Assembly (NCBI GenBank): GCA_964036275.1
Contig: OZ038438.1
Location: forward strand, 16,475,720-16,539,719
Origin: Litoditis marina
Lineage: Eukaryota; Nematoda; Chromadorea; Rhabditida; Rhabditidae
DNA: 64,000 nucleotides
Direction: 5' to 3'
Numbering within the stretch: position 1 is the stretch's first letter; each line of letters starts with the position of its first letter. Below are positions 1 through 12,673 of the stretch, piece by piece. The translations under genes and the position numbers were made by a program. The notes beneath the pieces are model-generated. The model saw nothing but the letters and a program-made list of their open reading frames with translations, was not told the origin of the DNA and searched no databases.

Positions 1-1
1 C

Positions 2-669
2 ACAATCAATCATGAAAAGACATTGGTGATGTCAAACTTTACTGAAACACCTATCACTGTCGATGGATTGATCCTACTCTATTGTGAAAAGTTCATTTAT
101 CTTGGACACCGTCTCTCGTTTGAGCTGAACGATACGCCTGAAATACAACGTCGAATTCGTGCGGGTTGGTGTGCTTTCAATCGATGCTATCAACTTCTCA
201 CAAGTCGTACCGTTTCATTGGCGCTGAAACGTAAGGTCTACCAGGCATGCATAGAACCAGCAATTCTGTATGGCTGTGAGACATGGGTACTCCGTCTCAA
301 AGATCATTCTACCTTGATTACTGGTCAGCGGAGAATGATGAGAAAAATGATTGGTGTGACCCTTTTCGATCGTCATACCAACGAGTGGCTTTCGAGAACA
401 GTACGACTACCAGACAATCGTGAACGTGCTGCCATGAGAAAATGGTCGTGGGCAAGACACGTCAGCCGCATGGAAAATGATCGTTGGGCGAAAACGATGG
501 TAGAATGGTATCCATTGACGCACCAAGACCCCCGGGGCGACCAAAACAAAGATGGAGAGATGAGTTCGAAGAAGCTGTCGGAAGAAACTGGATGAGGATC
601 GCTAGAGAAGAGATGCACACTTGGAAAGTTAAAATGTTGCGGCGAATTGTACAGATTCTGATCCCGTAA
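2..669 (+). mobile_element. 3' end of an RTE-type non-LTR retrotransposon, decayed
   Basis: An open frame from base 2 to 595 carries the C-terminal part of a nematode RTE-like reverse transcriptase. Visible landmarks are YLGH, EIQRRIRAGW, the LYGCETW block and the RW..W segment near the end. The last block, PPGRPKQRWRDEF followed by about 30 residues, lies in another frame (about 510-669), so a frameshift sits near 500-515. The 5' part lies outside the window. A fossil copy; no intact endonuclease or polymerase active site is visible. The RTE assignment rests on recognition of the C-terminal pattern. Confidence 0.8.
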
Positions 670-816
670 TAAACTATTGTACTATTAAAAAAACTGTTTT
701 TCAATACTTCAAGTAAATGAGAGCCTGTAGTACAATATTTATCGGAACACCGCGATAGCGCAATAAATACAAGAATCAGCGGAAGAAAGCGTTGTATGTG
801 GAGTAAGTTGGGTGTT

Positions 817-3651
817 TCAATCATAGATGACCGAAGGGCGTTGGCAGACGCCGTGGATAGAATCCTCGCGAACGAGGGCGGGGAACACACATCCAGACCC
901 CCGAGGACAGTTGCACAGACTCCTGAAGCAAGAGTAACACTTGAACATGAACAAAGTTGCGCATCACATAGAGTTTGATTTTTCTAAAACAGGTCTATAC
1001 GTTGTATGTACCCCTATCCCGCTTTGATTCTGTCGCATTTTGGCCGAAGTACGTGAATTTAAGTGGGTTTTGTGATCAAACTACAACAAAGATTCGGCCT
1101 CTCTTCAACTGATATATAGCAAAAGTAGGACTTGATAACAGGATTCTATAGCAGGACCAATTTTGTGCACGAATCTTTTCCTAGGCTACTGTGATTATTC
1201 AGTTTTACTGATGTGCACTTCATTACGCTCGGAAATTTATCCGTAGCTTTTCTACCATCTGTCAAAGACTGAGAACATGCCTTTTATCAATTACTTCATC
1301 AAATTTCTAAAACCCGAATGATTAAATGTGGGGGAATACTGGTGTTCGCTTCTACTTTCTGGCTCGAATGCTTCTGTTGCTTCTGCGTAATACCAATTAA
1401 TTCTCCATTGTGCCAGCTCGGCTGACACCTTCTTCCAAAATGAGAGAAACATTATCACACGACATCGGAGAAACCCCATGTGCACTTTCCAAAGTGGTGA
1501 AGATCAGAACAGATAAAATGCTAACCTGCTCCCGGCACGATCTAGAATCATGCATGAGTTCTCGTCTGGCTGGCAAATTGTTCTCTGAAATAACATTCTA
1601 TAATTTGATGAACTGAATTATAGATCTTTTCAACGTACATCATGCGTGAATTACAGAGAGATTGAGTTTCAGAGACGTTTCAAACGTTGTTTTCACAACA
1701 GACACATCACGGAGAAGTGTCAGCTCATAGACGCATTCACATATAATTGTTATTACTCGCCACACTCATCGCACATACTTTATACATCTTGTTAATACAC
1801 AAGCAGTTACCAGTGATTGTTTCAGTTTCGGATATCGACATAACACTCCGATACGAAACAACCCTCCGCACATCCGAGGTGTTCTCATTTTGCTGAATGA
1901 GGTCAAATAGTTGTTGATACAATTGGCACATCAGAGCAAGGAGATCAGAAAGTCCCATGAATCTTTATCGGTTTCCTTATATTATACAGATCTGTTTGCA
2001 AACCAGAACACGTAAAGCTTTGAAACTTTTATAGAACTTTTTCATTAACTAAGAAACCCTTTGGTGGTGTGGTTCGTGGTGATTCGGGTTCCGAGTATAG
2101 GAAAGAAAGTAAAAAGGCATACCGTTCCTTGAATTTTTAAAGCTGTTCTTTCAATATATATAAACACTCGAAGAATGTGTGATTGAGCATAAATTCGTAT
2201 ATAAGTTCATCATTCAAACGCTTCTTGTGTCAAAATCATTCTCACTGTGAGAATGATTTTGAAAGGGACCAAGACCTTACAAGAAACTGCTGCTACAAAG
2301 ATCTGTGACATGTATGATGATCACGTAACGTAACGTAACGAAGCGACGTGAATAAATGAATATGAATATGTGAGAAAGAGTCAGTGAGAATGATTTTGCA
2401 CAAGAAGTGTTTGATCACAATGTGTAAAATCGACGGGGCAAAAATAGTTTGAAATTTAGAAAAAAAGGATAATTCTTACCATTTTCCGGGTAAACATCAA
2501 TTGTAACAGTGCATATATCGAAATGGTGCACTTCATGTTATATGATTCGAAAAACAGCTCTACGTGACCCACCACTTGGCAAACGAATTCTGTAGTAGAA
2601 GTTCGGTTGTTCTGTCTCTTCACGAGTTTCGACCCGAGTGGGCAGATGCAATGGACAGAGGTGAGGATGGATGTGATGCTGTTGGCTACTTCCCCGGGTC
2701 GGCAGATAGGGGGGTCGTGAGGGCCACAGAACTGGAAGGTGAAGACTAACCTAGAATGCAGGCGAACCTCACTTCTCTTTCGAACGAAACCCTACGTCTC
2801 AGAGTGGGGTTGGGAGTTTTGTAACTTTGAAATGAATGTCAATTGCGTCAGGCGGCGTACCAACTCCTACAACCTCATGTGAAGTTCATATGAGTTTCCC
2901 ATGAGATATCTCATGAGCTAGTCGTGAGCTCCCAGGTTTTAGCTTAGTAATTAATGAAATATCATCAGAAGCTCGTGAGATTTAGCTCATGAGGTATCTC
3001 ATGAGTTTTTTGAAGGATTGGTACGCCGCCAGAACATAATCATGTAGAGAGTATGGTGTGTGTACGGTTCGATACGCAAACAATATCGTAAAATGTCGCC
3101 TGAAACACATCAGAATACCATAAACACATCAATACGATAGAGAGTGACTGTTCTTGAATCATGTTTTTCCTACTTTAACCCCTATACTACTGAAATATCA
3201 TTGCGTTATGATAAATAAAAAAACGGTTAACAAACTAAAAACCCAATTAAATTAGCAGGTAAACCTGAATGAACAATTTTCATAGGAAATACATTCCGAA
3301 TGAATTTGGTCTGAATTCGGGTATATAAGGCAAGATAAGTAAGCTATAATGAAAACTCTCTTAGTCCTGCTGTGCACATGTGTAGAACTAGCACTCTGAG
3401 AGGGTTTGAGAAGATAACAAGTACGCTATTTAACTTCGCGTAGTCCGGTTAACAATAAAAAGTTAAGTACCATCATTCTCGTCAGGGTTACTTACCCTGT
3501 ATGATATTCCTTGTTGTAGTACCGTATTCTGGGCAATGTCCGGACATTCCTTACTTCCCGGGCAGTCACAGAACGCCATCGTCATGCCCATGATGTCATA
3601 CGAACAGCTCTGGTGCTGTTCACAGTGAGGTCTGTCATACGAAGGGTGGCG
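817..3651 (-). CDS. Cysteine-rich secreted-type protein, family not recognised (N-terminus missing)
   Basis: Four exons join in phase: 3651-3496, 2731-2576, 1584-1526 and 922-817 (stop at 819-817). Acceptors are TCTAG, TTCCAG, TTTCAG and CTTCAG. The 158 residues seen hold 16 cysteines, some in repeated CxCP patterns (CDCPGS, CICPLGS, CNCPRGS), suggesting a disulfide-knit extracellular protein with three similar sub-blocks. No kinase, protease or known toxin signature was recognised. The first exon with a signal peptide is not certain; a 15-codon candidate at 5483-5439 starts with ATG and ends in the right phase with a GTAAGG donor, but is not strongly hydrophobic. The two 156-base exons each encode exactly 52 residues. 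The next gene upstream, pha-2, has the same orientation. Confidence 0.72.
2218..2411. repeat. Inverted-repeat element (MITE-like), about 190 bp
   Basis: The ends are near-perfect inverted repeats: CTTCTTGTGTCAAAATCATT at 2221 and its complement, ending CACAAGAAGTGTTT near 2410. The left end also holds a 31-base perfect palindrome (2231-2261, centred on CACTGTGAG). The middle carries a short CGTAA repeat (about 2324-2340). It lies in an intron of the Cys-rich gene. Confidence 0.6.
2851..3030. repeat. MITE with 13-bp terminal inverted repeats
   Basis: GGCGGCGTACCAA at 2851-2863 is exactly complementary to TTGGTACGCCGCC at 3018-3030. The 180-bp interior is built of imperfect copies of CATGAGATATCTCATGAG. 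No clear target-site duplication is seen. It lies in the intron between the first two recognised exons of the Cys-rich gene. Confidence 0.7.
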
Positions 3652-6600
3652 CTAGAAAACGGTTCATCTAAGTAAAACTATGGAACTTTATCTCTGATTA
3701 CGCTATCCATCCAAGGCACAGTTCTCTCCAGAGAATCTGTGTGCAAAGGAATTTTTTTCCACTATGATTACAGTTAAAAGAAATTTCTTTCATCTTAATA
3801 ATCACTTGAAACTTCTAACACTGGGTGATCTTGGCTAGGAAAACACAATTGAGTTAGAACGTACGAGAACAGCTCTGTCCACACGACCAAATTGTTTGAG
3901 GCCTTTTATGTGATTTGCTTCTCGGGTCACATTCATACCTTTTCGGTTGCAAATGCAGCGTGAATGTTATACTTATCGACCATACGCTATTCATGCCGAT
4001 TCAGTAGCAACTTAATCAATGACCGTGTTTTTGTGAAAAGGTCAGCGGCATCTAGCTGCAGTGGTAAAAACGTGTAAACCCAACCCATACAGAATGAAAA
4101 CACCTTTGAGTTGCAATCGTGTTTGAATGTGTCTTGCCCCTTGTTTATTCTATTAAACAATATTTTACATAACTAGTTAGACCACTACAACCGTACCATT
4201 ACGTTGTGGCTGCAAATAAGTTGGGGAAGTAGCAGTGAGAATGTAGTCAGCATAATTCTGAACATTCAACACCAAGATCAGCTGGAATAGTATTAAAAGT
4301 TTTCCAAATAGAACGACAATTCATAGAAAAGCTGCACGGTTTGAGTAGTCACGGAATATGGCAAATTCATGTCGTTCACCCACTGGGTAGTGGTGTCAGC
4401 TGAATCTTTTTTGAACACTATGGATCATGAGTAGAGAGGTGGATTAAGCAGAAATTCAAAGCCTTTCATTTTTATTGGACAACCTGATTTCGCCATCCAA
4501 CTGTCCAACCAACTCTTATGATGTTCTGAGGTTCTGCTAACCGACAAACATACATGAGATTCAAAAATGTAGTGGTTCGTCATTCTGACACATTAGTTGA
4601 TGAATAAATGTTTTGACTAGCATATGTTAAACTTGAACTTTCAATTAGAAGGAGGCCCCTAGAATTGGACAAATATTAGGGTGGAAAGTGGTGAACTATC
4701 ATGGGTTTGTTAGACAGAAAACTGATCCCAACTTGTTATTACTATTTGTTACGATAGTTGGCTAACTAGGTGTGGTCGGATGCGATTAACGTGGAGGAAG
4801 AGATATCTAATGATATATGATCTCAGAATTCATCCGATATTGCTTTAATGTCAACTGTTCGCAACAACAGTTATGCGCAGTAGAGTTGGAAACAATTTGA
4901 ATGCACTCGCTCGGATACTGGAAGTGTGAAACATTTATAACAACACAATTAGAACACAAAGGTAGTGGTTCAGAACAACTTTGCTTGTTGAAGTTTACGC
5001 GACCGTTTCACCCGGAAGGAAGTCATGATCCAAACCTTAAAACCGTAACCCATTTTGGCGAGTGCTACATCGCTTTCCTATGTCGACGTATAGCTCATGT
5101 ATCACCTTCCGAGCGATTTTGCTACGGTGCCTAGTATTTTGATACGGTACCTAACTGACGCTGCAATTATTAGGTTTTCTAACAGAGGAGTCAGGGTTCC
5201 CATTGACGATCAACAAATTCTGCAAAATTGTGCTACACGGTTATTTCTTGGCTGAGGATTAAATGTCTGAAATGAACCTTTTTTGATGTAGAGTAGAGCT
5301 ACGATGCTACGAAACATGATAAATCAAAACGGGAATGTGAAGGAACCTAATTCGCCTGCTCTGTAAGCAAACGGGAAATGATGCGGCTTTATGATACCTA
5401 AATGCATCACATTAAACACGCCAGCTCAACACCCTTACTTCACTTAAAAATGATGTGATACGTACAGCACATTCTATGAACATATAATGAAACAGAAATA
5501 TCAGCTCTAGATTGCTATAAGAACGGGAAACGTTGTAAAGGTCAAACTAACAAGTTCTGAGAAAATTTTAATTTTCAGGTTGATAACAAAGTGTGAATAC
5601 CTAAACTTCTGCCAGATCCCCTGAGACTAATGATTATTTCCGAACTCGCAAACTGTAGCTGATGTGTTTGTATGATGCAGAGATGTGGTCAATTGTTCCA
5701 ACGTCGAATACGACGTTCTACTCCAATTTAACCTAGTATTTCTCGAGAATCATAACTAGAGCGAAAACAGAATTTACTATTTGGAATACTTTCGAGTTGA
5801 ATTCCGGCGCGACTGTATCGATTCTGTTGAAAATAGTTCACTGATGCCATTTTCAGGTTCTGAAGAAGGCGAACCCGCCGAAACGTCAGCACTAAATAAA
5901 ACATCATATCACCTCGTATTCGGTGTCTAACAAGAAAACCAACAATACATTACAAAAATACCGTGGTTCAAAGATGATAGGACATGGAGAATAATTAGAG
6001 CCGTTTACGAAACTTCTGGCGGTTTCAGTCTTTGTTTCGCTTTTTAACTGGTCTTGACTTGTTTTGTTCAAGTAATGTGTTCAGGATTAACCTTGTGCAG
6101 AAGTTAGTTTTCTTTACTTTTTGCACATTGAAGGAGATAATTATCTTCATACCACGACGTAAATAATCAGAACGACAAACCCAAAGACTAGAAATTTGCT
6201 CACAAGTATAACACAATTAAGTAAACAAGAAAAAAGTGAATAGGAAAATATTAAATAATTATGACATTCAATTGAATCGGGAAAGTCTACGAAAATGGAG
6301 ATTCTCATGCAATGATCTTCGTATATGAGGTACACAAGATGAGTAGATCTTGCCAAGTTATATATCGAAAGCTAAAATAAACTTAGCCTAATTAAAAATG
6401 ATAATAAGTTTTGTTTCATAAGTAGACAATGCTTGTTAGAAGTGAAATCGAATATCTATAGCTTTGTGTGATCTATAAGTACATCTGATATCTCAACGGA
6501 AAGAGGGTACGTGGACACTTGCAGAAGAGTTTGTTCCCAGATCACTTTGGTTAACTAACTCTAAGGAAATCGCCTTATCAACATGTGAGAACTTTTATAG

Positions 6601-6725
6601 ATTTCGAAAAGTATTATTATTCAGTTCACTCATCACGAACAGGAACTATTATGGCAGTAAAAAATTAGTTGAACTTTTGAAATGGAGATCAAAACGTGCG
6701 TTCCATCAGGAATGTAAGGTAACAT
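3652..6725. other. Non-coding stretch, probably upstream part of the Cys-rich gene plus pha-2 3' flank
   Basis: No convincing multi-exon gene was found on either strand. The 77-codon plus-strand frame at 4901-5134 has no splice or domain support. The stretch holds a dispersed repeat at 5859-5990, and a possible first exon of the Cys-rich gene at 5483-5439 (minus). Confidence 0.5.
5859..5990 (+). repeat. Dispersed repeat, copy 1
   Basis: It opens with TCTGAAGAAGGCGAACCCGC, followed by CGAAACGTCAGCA, then A-rich sequence, a TATCACCT block and ACCAACAAT. A second diverged copy lies at 47247-47372 with the same order of blocks (AATCCGCTAAAACGTCGCA, CATATCACCTGTG, ACCAACAACATAC, GGACCATGGA). The two share order over about 125 bp but no coding capacity. 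Confidence 0.6.
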
Positions 6726-9699
6726 TCAGAATGGGGTCCCAAATGGAAAGGGAGAGGATTGTAGTTGTCCCAGAGATCTGGCGGAGGTTCCGTTCGGAAT
6801 ATCTTCTTCCTCTTCCCCATCTTTTCTCACTCTTCGCCATTTTGCTCGCCGATTTTGGAACCAAGTTTTCACCTGAAATTATCTGACTTCAATTAATGGC
6901 ATATGCCAGAGTTGCTCCAGGCGCAAACAAGTATGGTAGTGGTTCTCATTCTGCAGTGTATTGTTTGATTTCATGGCATTTCAAGAAGAAGACCGTGCTT
7001 TGTGCTTTGTTGGCTGATCAGACTACAACTCAAAGCCGGTAACATATCCTTCACACATGAATTCATCATGCACAGTGTGTTTGGGCGAATGGTCGCGTGA
7101 ACTGCATAAACCGCTGGCCTATAGTGTGTAGTTAGACCTATGGGCAAAATTAATCAAAATTACTACAACTATTATTTGATCACCAACATTTGATCTCTCT
7201 TAATTTTTCCAACTCGTAGAGCGAGGTGATTACCAAATTCATTATAAAACTTATGAGTGCATCTCGGGGCTGAATAATATTGACTCGATGTGCGTAACAT
7301 GATACGGGATCATTCACAAGTTCATCTCTCATCGATTACTTTTATAATCCCATCAAATTGTTTCTAAGCAAACACGATGGGTAGCATGAGCAAACACTAC
7401 AAAAGTCATCACGTAACTGACTGTACTCTGACAGTGGGCGATAGTCACAGAGACTCAAACTTTCTCTTTAAAACCATACTTAATTCCAGCTGAGAAAGTG
7501 GCGCAAAACAGTAGCAAAACTCCTTCAAAATCTCGATCAAATTTTGAAGTTTCAATTCCAAAAGCGCGTTTCTTGATCAAGAATGAGCATCATCTAACCT
7601 GTGATTGGTCGCTCTTCAAAAGTGATAATTCATAAAAAAGGAATATTAAGGTCAATTAAAGTTTTTGAGGAGTTTACACAGGATTTCACAAAAAAGAGAG
7701 TAAACGAAATGTTTCCTGACTCCCTGTGGAACCCGGATACTGGTTACGTAATAAAAAACAACCACAATTACAAACAGAACCGATCAGGAAGCCAGTACAA
7801 TTGTAACGACAAAGTATTTGATGAATGATGCTGGTTACTCCATTCTGCTCCCAGAAGCTGACAGATTGCCACCCCCATCAATCTCAGCTGTTTGCCAACC
7901 ACTTGCTGTTACAGTACCCACTAAGATATCACAAGTATTGGAACTGGTTCAGTTGCTAATATGAGATCATAGATTATTCGTTTCTCAATAAGCATGAGGT
8001 AAACATTCGTAAAAGCTGACCTGTCGTTCGCTCAATGTCAGAGACTTGGCGAGCTTCTTGCGTTCTTGCGGACTCAGATACTTGTGAGAGTCGAACTTGT
8101 GTTCTAGAGCGTCGGTCTGCTCGTTTGTAAACCTGCAAATAACAGATGTTCAATACTGTACTCATATTCACTTTTTCAAAAGTCGACTTCATTTTCAGCT
8201 CAGCGTATATTTCAACCAAACCAGAGTTTCGTGGAAACCAAAACTCAAAATAGTTCAAATACATTGTAAGTCCTCTAGGTGAGATGATCTTGACAACAGC
8301 CAATACCCTTCTCTCGATGTTTTTCACCTGATCTGTCCGCCTTTTCTCTTTTGTGATGTTTTCTGCATGTATGGATACAGCCATGAAATTCGGGGATCCC
8401 ACATATTCTGCACGTTTCCCATGTTGTTGGGAGCTGAAATGTGAATGTTGGAGATGATAGAATGAGCAAGAAGGTGTGAAACAAGGTTCGCTCCGATTCG
8501 ACTCAGACTTTTCCCCTCATTTTTTTCCTGATTCTGTTCTCTATCTTGCGAGCATGTTTCTCTTAGAATGAGATTGAAATTCCTTAAATCAACTTTAAGG
8601 GTTATTATTCATCAAAACTTTAGTTGTGACATATATGGTAAATATCGTACATCAATTGCTTGTTCTGCATAGTGTAATGCATACACCGTTGGTTGAATGT
8701 ATATAATGAGATTAGACAGATTATACGATATTTACCTTTCCTCGTCGTCTGTGAGAGAGCTCTACAGCTCAATAACTACCTATTAATTAATCACATTAGA
8801 GTATCCTACATACCATCACTGAAAAACCCGAGATACTCTCATATTCTTGTCAAAACTACGGCGGTGTTTCTCGAGAAGTTGACTAAAGCAAGTTCTCGAA
8901 ATGAAATTTGCATTGAATTGAATTTGATGGAGAGGGAACCAAGAAATTTAAATGTAAAAAACGCTGCTTTTCCATTTTCTAAAATCACGAGAAAAATCAA
9001 CCCTATAGATGTCCTTGTGTCGTTGCATCTCTGGATCAGGATGGGATTGAAAATATCTCGATCAAAAAACGTGTTGCTCCAGAGCGAATAACTAGTGTTA
9101 AAATAAATACGTGTCTGTCACGGAGGCATGAATATAACTTAATTTACAATAATAAAGCAACAATTCAATCTCACCATTCAACATGGCAATCTGTGGGGGA
9201 AGTGCTGCTGACGGTACTTGTGGAGGAGCTTGTACTGCTTGGGCCATCTGAGCAGCCAGCTGATGCGTCAGATTCATGTAGTTGACGGCATTGTACCATT
9301 GTGCCGAACCGTATGGAGGACCTTAAGTATTATGTTGTAGGAGATGATGTAATTAGAGTTGAAACTTATCATATGATCAATTTTATTTGTCAAAAAACTT
9401 TATTAAACTGTCGTATTTGACACACGCAATTCTACCTAACCTGGTCGAGGCTCAGGAGTCATTTTGGGAGATTCGTTCTGGGAGCAGATTGGAGAGTCTG
9501 CTGAACACTCGCTTGTGGAATGATCTGGGCTGCCCAAATCGGTGATGGGTTCAGAAATCTGAAACAATAGGTTGATAAACAATAGAAAATAAAACCGAGG
9601 ATTGTTGATAATGCTATTGTTAAGATTACTGTGTCTCACTTCTTTGGGCTTCGAGCCGCTTGTCTGCAGCAGCATGCTGATCGAGAATTTCTGATCCAT
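6726..9699 (-). CDS. pha-2: PHA-2 / HHEX-family homeodomain transcription factor
   Basis: Six exons join in phase: 9699-9640, 9558-9441, 9321-9175, 8433-8328, 8132-8021 and 6872-6726, giving 229 residues. The homeodomain spans about residues 138-197: RKGGQIRFTNEQ in helix 1, HKYLSPQERKKLAKSL in helix 2 and VKTWFQNRRAKWRR in helix 3, with DNA-contacting Asn at 188. KYLSPQER and the KRKGGQ lead-in are diagnostic for the HHEX/PRH family; in C. elegans this is PHA-2, needed for the pharyngeal isthmus. The N-terminus KFSISMLLQ matches an eh1 Groucho-binding motif. After it comes a Ser/Glu/Pro-rich region, then an Ala/Gln/Pro-rich one. A TCCGACAG acceptor sits 3 bases before the ATG, suiting trans-splicing. 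The homeodomain is interrupted by two introns, one just before VKTWF. Confidence 0.95.
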
Positions 9700-9702
9700 T
9701 TT

Positions 9703-9715
9703 CTGTCGGAGAAAA
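9703..9715 (-). promoter_or_regulatory. Candidate trans-splice acceptor of pha-2
   Basis: On the minus strand a pyrimidine-rich run ending in CCGACAG stands three bases upstream of the pha-2 ATG, so the mature leader would be only AAA after a spliced leader. It could also be the acceptor of a 5' UTR intron. Confidence 0.45.
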
Positions 9716-12040
9716 TCTCGAAACACGAGAAAGAGTACGTGATGGTAGACAGGAATAAGCTGAGCTGGCTCTAGCGATGAATAGTTAGCGATGTGTTGCT
9801 TGTCAACCGAGTGTCGGTGAGACGGGTGGGCGGGCCCGCATACGGTAGCCCGCACCCTCATTCGCGCAATACTAAACAAACGAAGCAGCGAAACGGTCAC
9901 ATGGGAGAATGAAAAAGAGGATAGTCGAATGAGAAGCATCGGTAAACACCATTAACCTGCGCACAATGTATGACTAGCAGATTGTCGCTTCAATTCCCAA
10001 ACAACACGCTCGTTGCTATCAAATTCAAAATCCAACACTTTAAAAACTGTTAGTAGAGCCGAAACACACAAGGAAATCTTCCCAATAAATCGGAATTGCA
10101 CTTCTGATATTCAAATTTCGATGGTTTCGGAGCTCTCATGAAATACAGGAGAAAGCCCATCGCTTAGATATCGAGGCAGAGTTATGACCACTACAGTGAA
10201 TGTCGAGCTTAACAATCCTAGGCTGAGTTGTACGCATTTTCGCTTACCACAACTTTTTCGTGACACACAAACAGTGGATCGATGGGCTCATTCACACGTG
10301 CATTTTTTTCGTAACAAATCTTCATTTTTTCGGCTCATGGTGTAATGTAGTTGTGTGAAACAACGTATTAACTATTCCACAGAAGCAGTCTGCTCCATTT
10401 GACAGGGAAAATGCAATTATGCTTGGTTTGTACTATCTCTTTGGTATTTTACTTTTCTTCTTCTTTGATAAAGTACTAACATTTTCAATACACTCACCGA
10501 GATATAAGCCATGCTGCAACCCATACCAATTTTGTTTTGAATAACCTTTGCAACTGGATATACCGTAGTTGAAATAGTATGAGTGAAAATACTGTAGTTA
10601 CGATATAACAGTATTGACAGGTGAGTATACTGTCCACATGGTCCCACGTTTCGGTTTGTACCGCTCCACATAAATATGTCTGTAATGAGCCACCGCGGTT
10701 TGATATGATAGCTCTCAATGTATCATGTTATTCTCGATCGCCCGTCGCATCAATAATCTTAAGAGGGATTACGGTAGGCATTAGATGGTGCTTCATTCAA
10801 TCAAACATACACAAATACTGCGCGGCATTCCACCCTTAATACACAGAGAAGAGTGTATTGCTGTTAAAAGCTGAAAATATCGGAAGCTTACTACACAGGA
10901 AAAACCAGATCGGGGGAGAAAGCCATAACAAAACAGGGATACGGCCGGACATAACAAGGTTTACAGTAAACGCAAACAGGGAAGAAACTATTTGTCTCAA
11001 TAGTGGTTTGATGGGCTCATTCACAATTTGTATTCACAGTTTTGTTTTACAGTCAGATTGTATATGTTTTCTGCTAATGAGTGATCAAAGTCTTTCCTTC
11101 TCACTTATAGCCTGTACAGACGGCACTGGTAGCTAACTCTGTAGAGCATTCCTTTTGAAACATGTCCAACTTGGGTTGATTGGTTACATTTGCATAGAAC
11201 CATTTCATACAGTGTTTCGTTCATCCTCACCCACCACTGTCAATGAGACCCGTATCATTTCATTCAGGCAACAACTGCCGCTAAACCGTGCAGCAAATCA
11301 ACCGGTACTGGCGGGATCGAATGACAAGCAAATTGGTCCATTAGTGCGCATCCTCAGTCAATGACCAGCCCCTATCGCCTTACCCTCTCTCTTATGTAAC
11401 AGAGAGGACGCAAATACTGCGAGTAAACCAGTGTTCATTGAATAGCACTCGGTCCACATTCAACCCCCTATCTCACATAGAACCGAGGGAGCACATCCAT
11501 ATAATGTGCGGGAACAGTACCACTTCAAGGCAGCAAAAAAAGAGTTCCAAAACGATTCTTCGCATCTCACAACCAACGTTTGACCTGTGTTTCACCAACA
11601 AAGAATACGAATCAACAGGAATACAGTTGAACTCACTTCGAGACATTTCAGCAAACTCGAAAAAACCATAAATTTTGGAAGACGTATTTCACACATTTTA
11701 CGTAACCGTTAAAATCTATATGAGAAAAAACCTCATTAAGAATGAAGATTACTGTGGAGTAGGATGACAACACATAAGTATCTTCAGCCAGCAATTCATA
11801 CTTATCGCCTGTTTCAATCCTGATTAATTCCAAGGTCGAATCATGAACCTTCAACTGGTGACTGTATTTCCAGTCAAGATCACGTTCACGTAAAATGTGT
11901 GGAACACCTCATAGTGCGTCAATGTGAAATGATGAATGCACATTCGTTACTGCTTTTTCACAATTAGCGTAACTGATGCATTCATCCAAGCGGGGTTCGC
12001 TTCTTCCAGAGCAAGATAATGGCACAGTTTATTCTGACTC

Positions 12041-12118
12041 GCTGTGATTGTAGTTTGATTCCACGTTTTTTGGTCAAAATTCGGTAATTAAGGTGCGCAA
12101 CGCGATCAACCTACAACG
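12041..12118. repeat. Small inverted-repeat element, TGTAGTTTGAT family
   Basis: Left end GCTGTGATTGTAGTTTGATT, right end GCGATCAACCTACAAC, with GGTCAAAATTCGGTAATTA in between. It is one of at least eight elements in the window with TGTAGTTTGATC ends and an inner CGGTCGAAATTCGTAATTTA core. The preceding 50 bases (GGTTCGCTTCTTCCAGAGCA) are also shared with the copy at 22040. Confidence 0.6.
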
Positions 12119-12632
12119 ATTATTCGGCCAACAAAGTTGACTGGTTGTATTACCCATTTCGGTTTGGTCATCGATATGGCCGAGAGTTGTATGGGGAGAG
12201 TCATTGATGCGGGAGCCGTGTTTGTCCTCATTAATGCTAGGTGCTTCATGTCGCGGTGTTCGTATCGGAACCTCTCACAGATTATCACCGACTATAAGGG
12301 CCGCTGTTTGTCTTACACGATCTGCTTTCATCTAGCGACCAATGTTTGGCCAATGTAGTTGGGCTACTTGACATACGACAACATTTAGAATCTCACAAAA
12401 AACGACCTCCCTCAGAAGCAACTCTCAGTTAATAAACGAATACAGTTAACTAACTCGCCGTTTCTCTTGGCAGAGTCGAAAGTTGTTCCACAGCATGAAC
12501 CGCTAGCACTCACCTCTCTTGAGCGCAACGAACATATTAAATACACACTTTCTTTGATTGCTCATTCATTACAGCTCTTTCACTTTGTGTGGTTTCTTAG
12601 ATAACAAAGCGTATGGGTAGTGACAAAAATGA

Positions 12633-12638
12633 TTTATT
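12633..12638 (-). terminator. Polyadenylation signal of the galectin gene
   Basis: AATAAA on the minus strand, about 36 bases beyond the galectin stop codon, the usual spacing for a short nematode 3' UTR. Confidence 0.6.
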
Positions 12639-12673
12639 TTCATGTACTTGAGCTCTACAGAATCATGTGGCGA

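Larger units (their letters stand above)
9716..12673. other. Intergenic stretch between pha-2 and the galectin gene
   Basis: This is probably the pha-2 upstream region, since both flanking genes are on the minus strand. Short frames at 10417-11136 overlap on both strands with no splice or domain support. Two places share GATGGGCTCATTCACA (about 10280 and 11010). An inverted-repeat element sits at 12041-12118, and 12180-12260 resembles 53310-53400. I see no gene. Confidence 0.5.

Noticed and set aside
462..890. 142-codon minus-strand frame
   Set aside because: It overlaps both the retrotransposon on the other strand and the true last exon of the Cys-rich gene in another frame.
7974..8402. 142-codon minus-strand frame across pha-2 exons
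   Set aside because: It reads two pha-2 exons and the intron between them in the wrong frame; the homeodomain frame is the right one.
8693..9091. 132-codon plus-strand frame
   Set aside because: It lies within a pha-2 intron, has no splice, domain or family signal and an AT-rich composition like the surrounding intron.
10417..11136. Overlapping frames on both strands
   Set aside because: No splice junctions, no recognisable motif; both strands open to similar extent.
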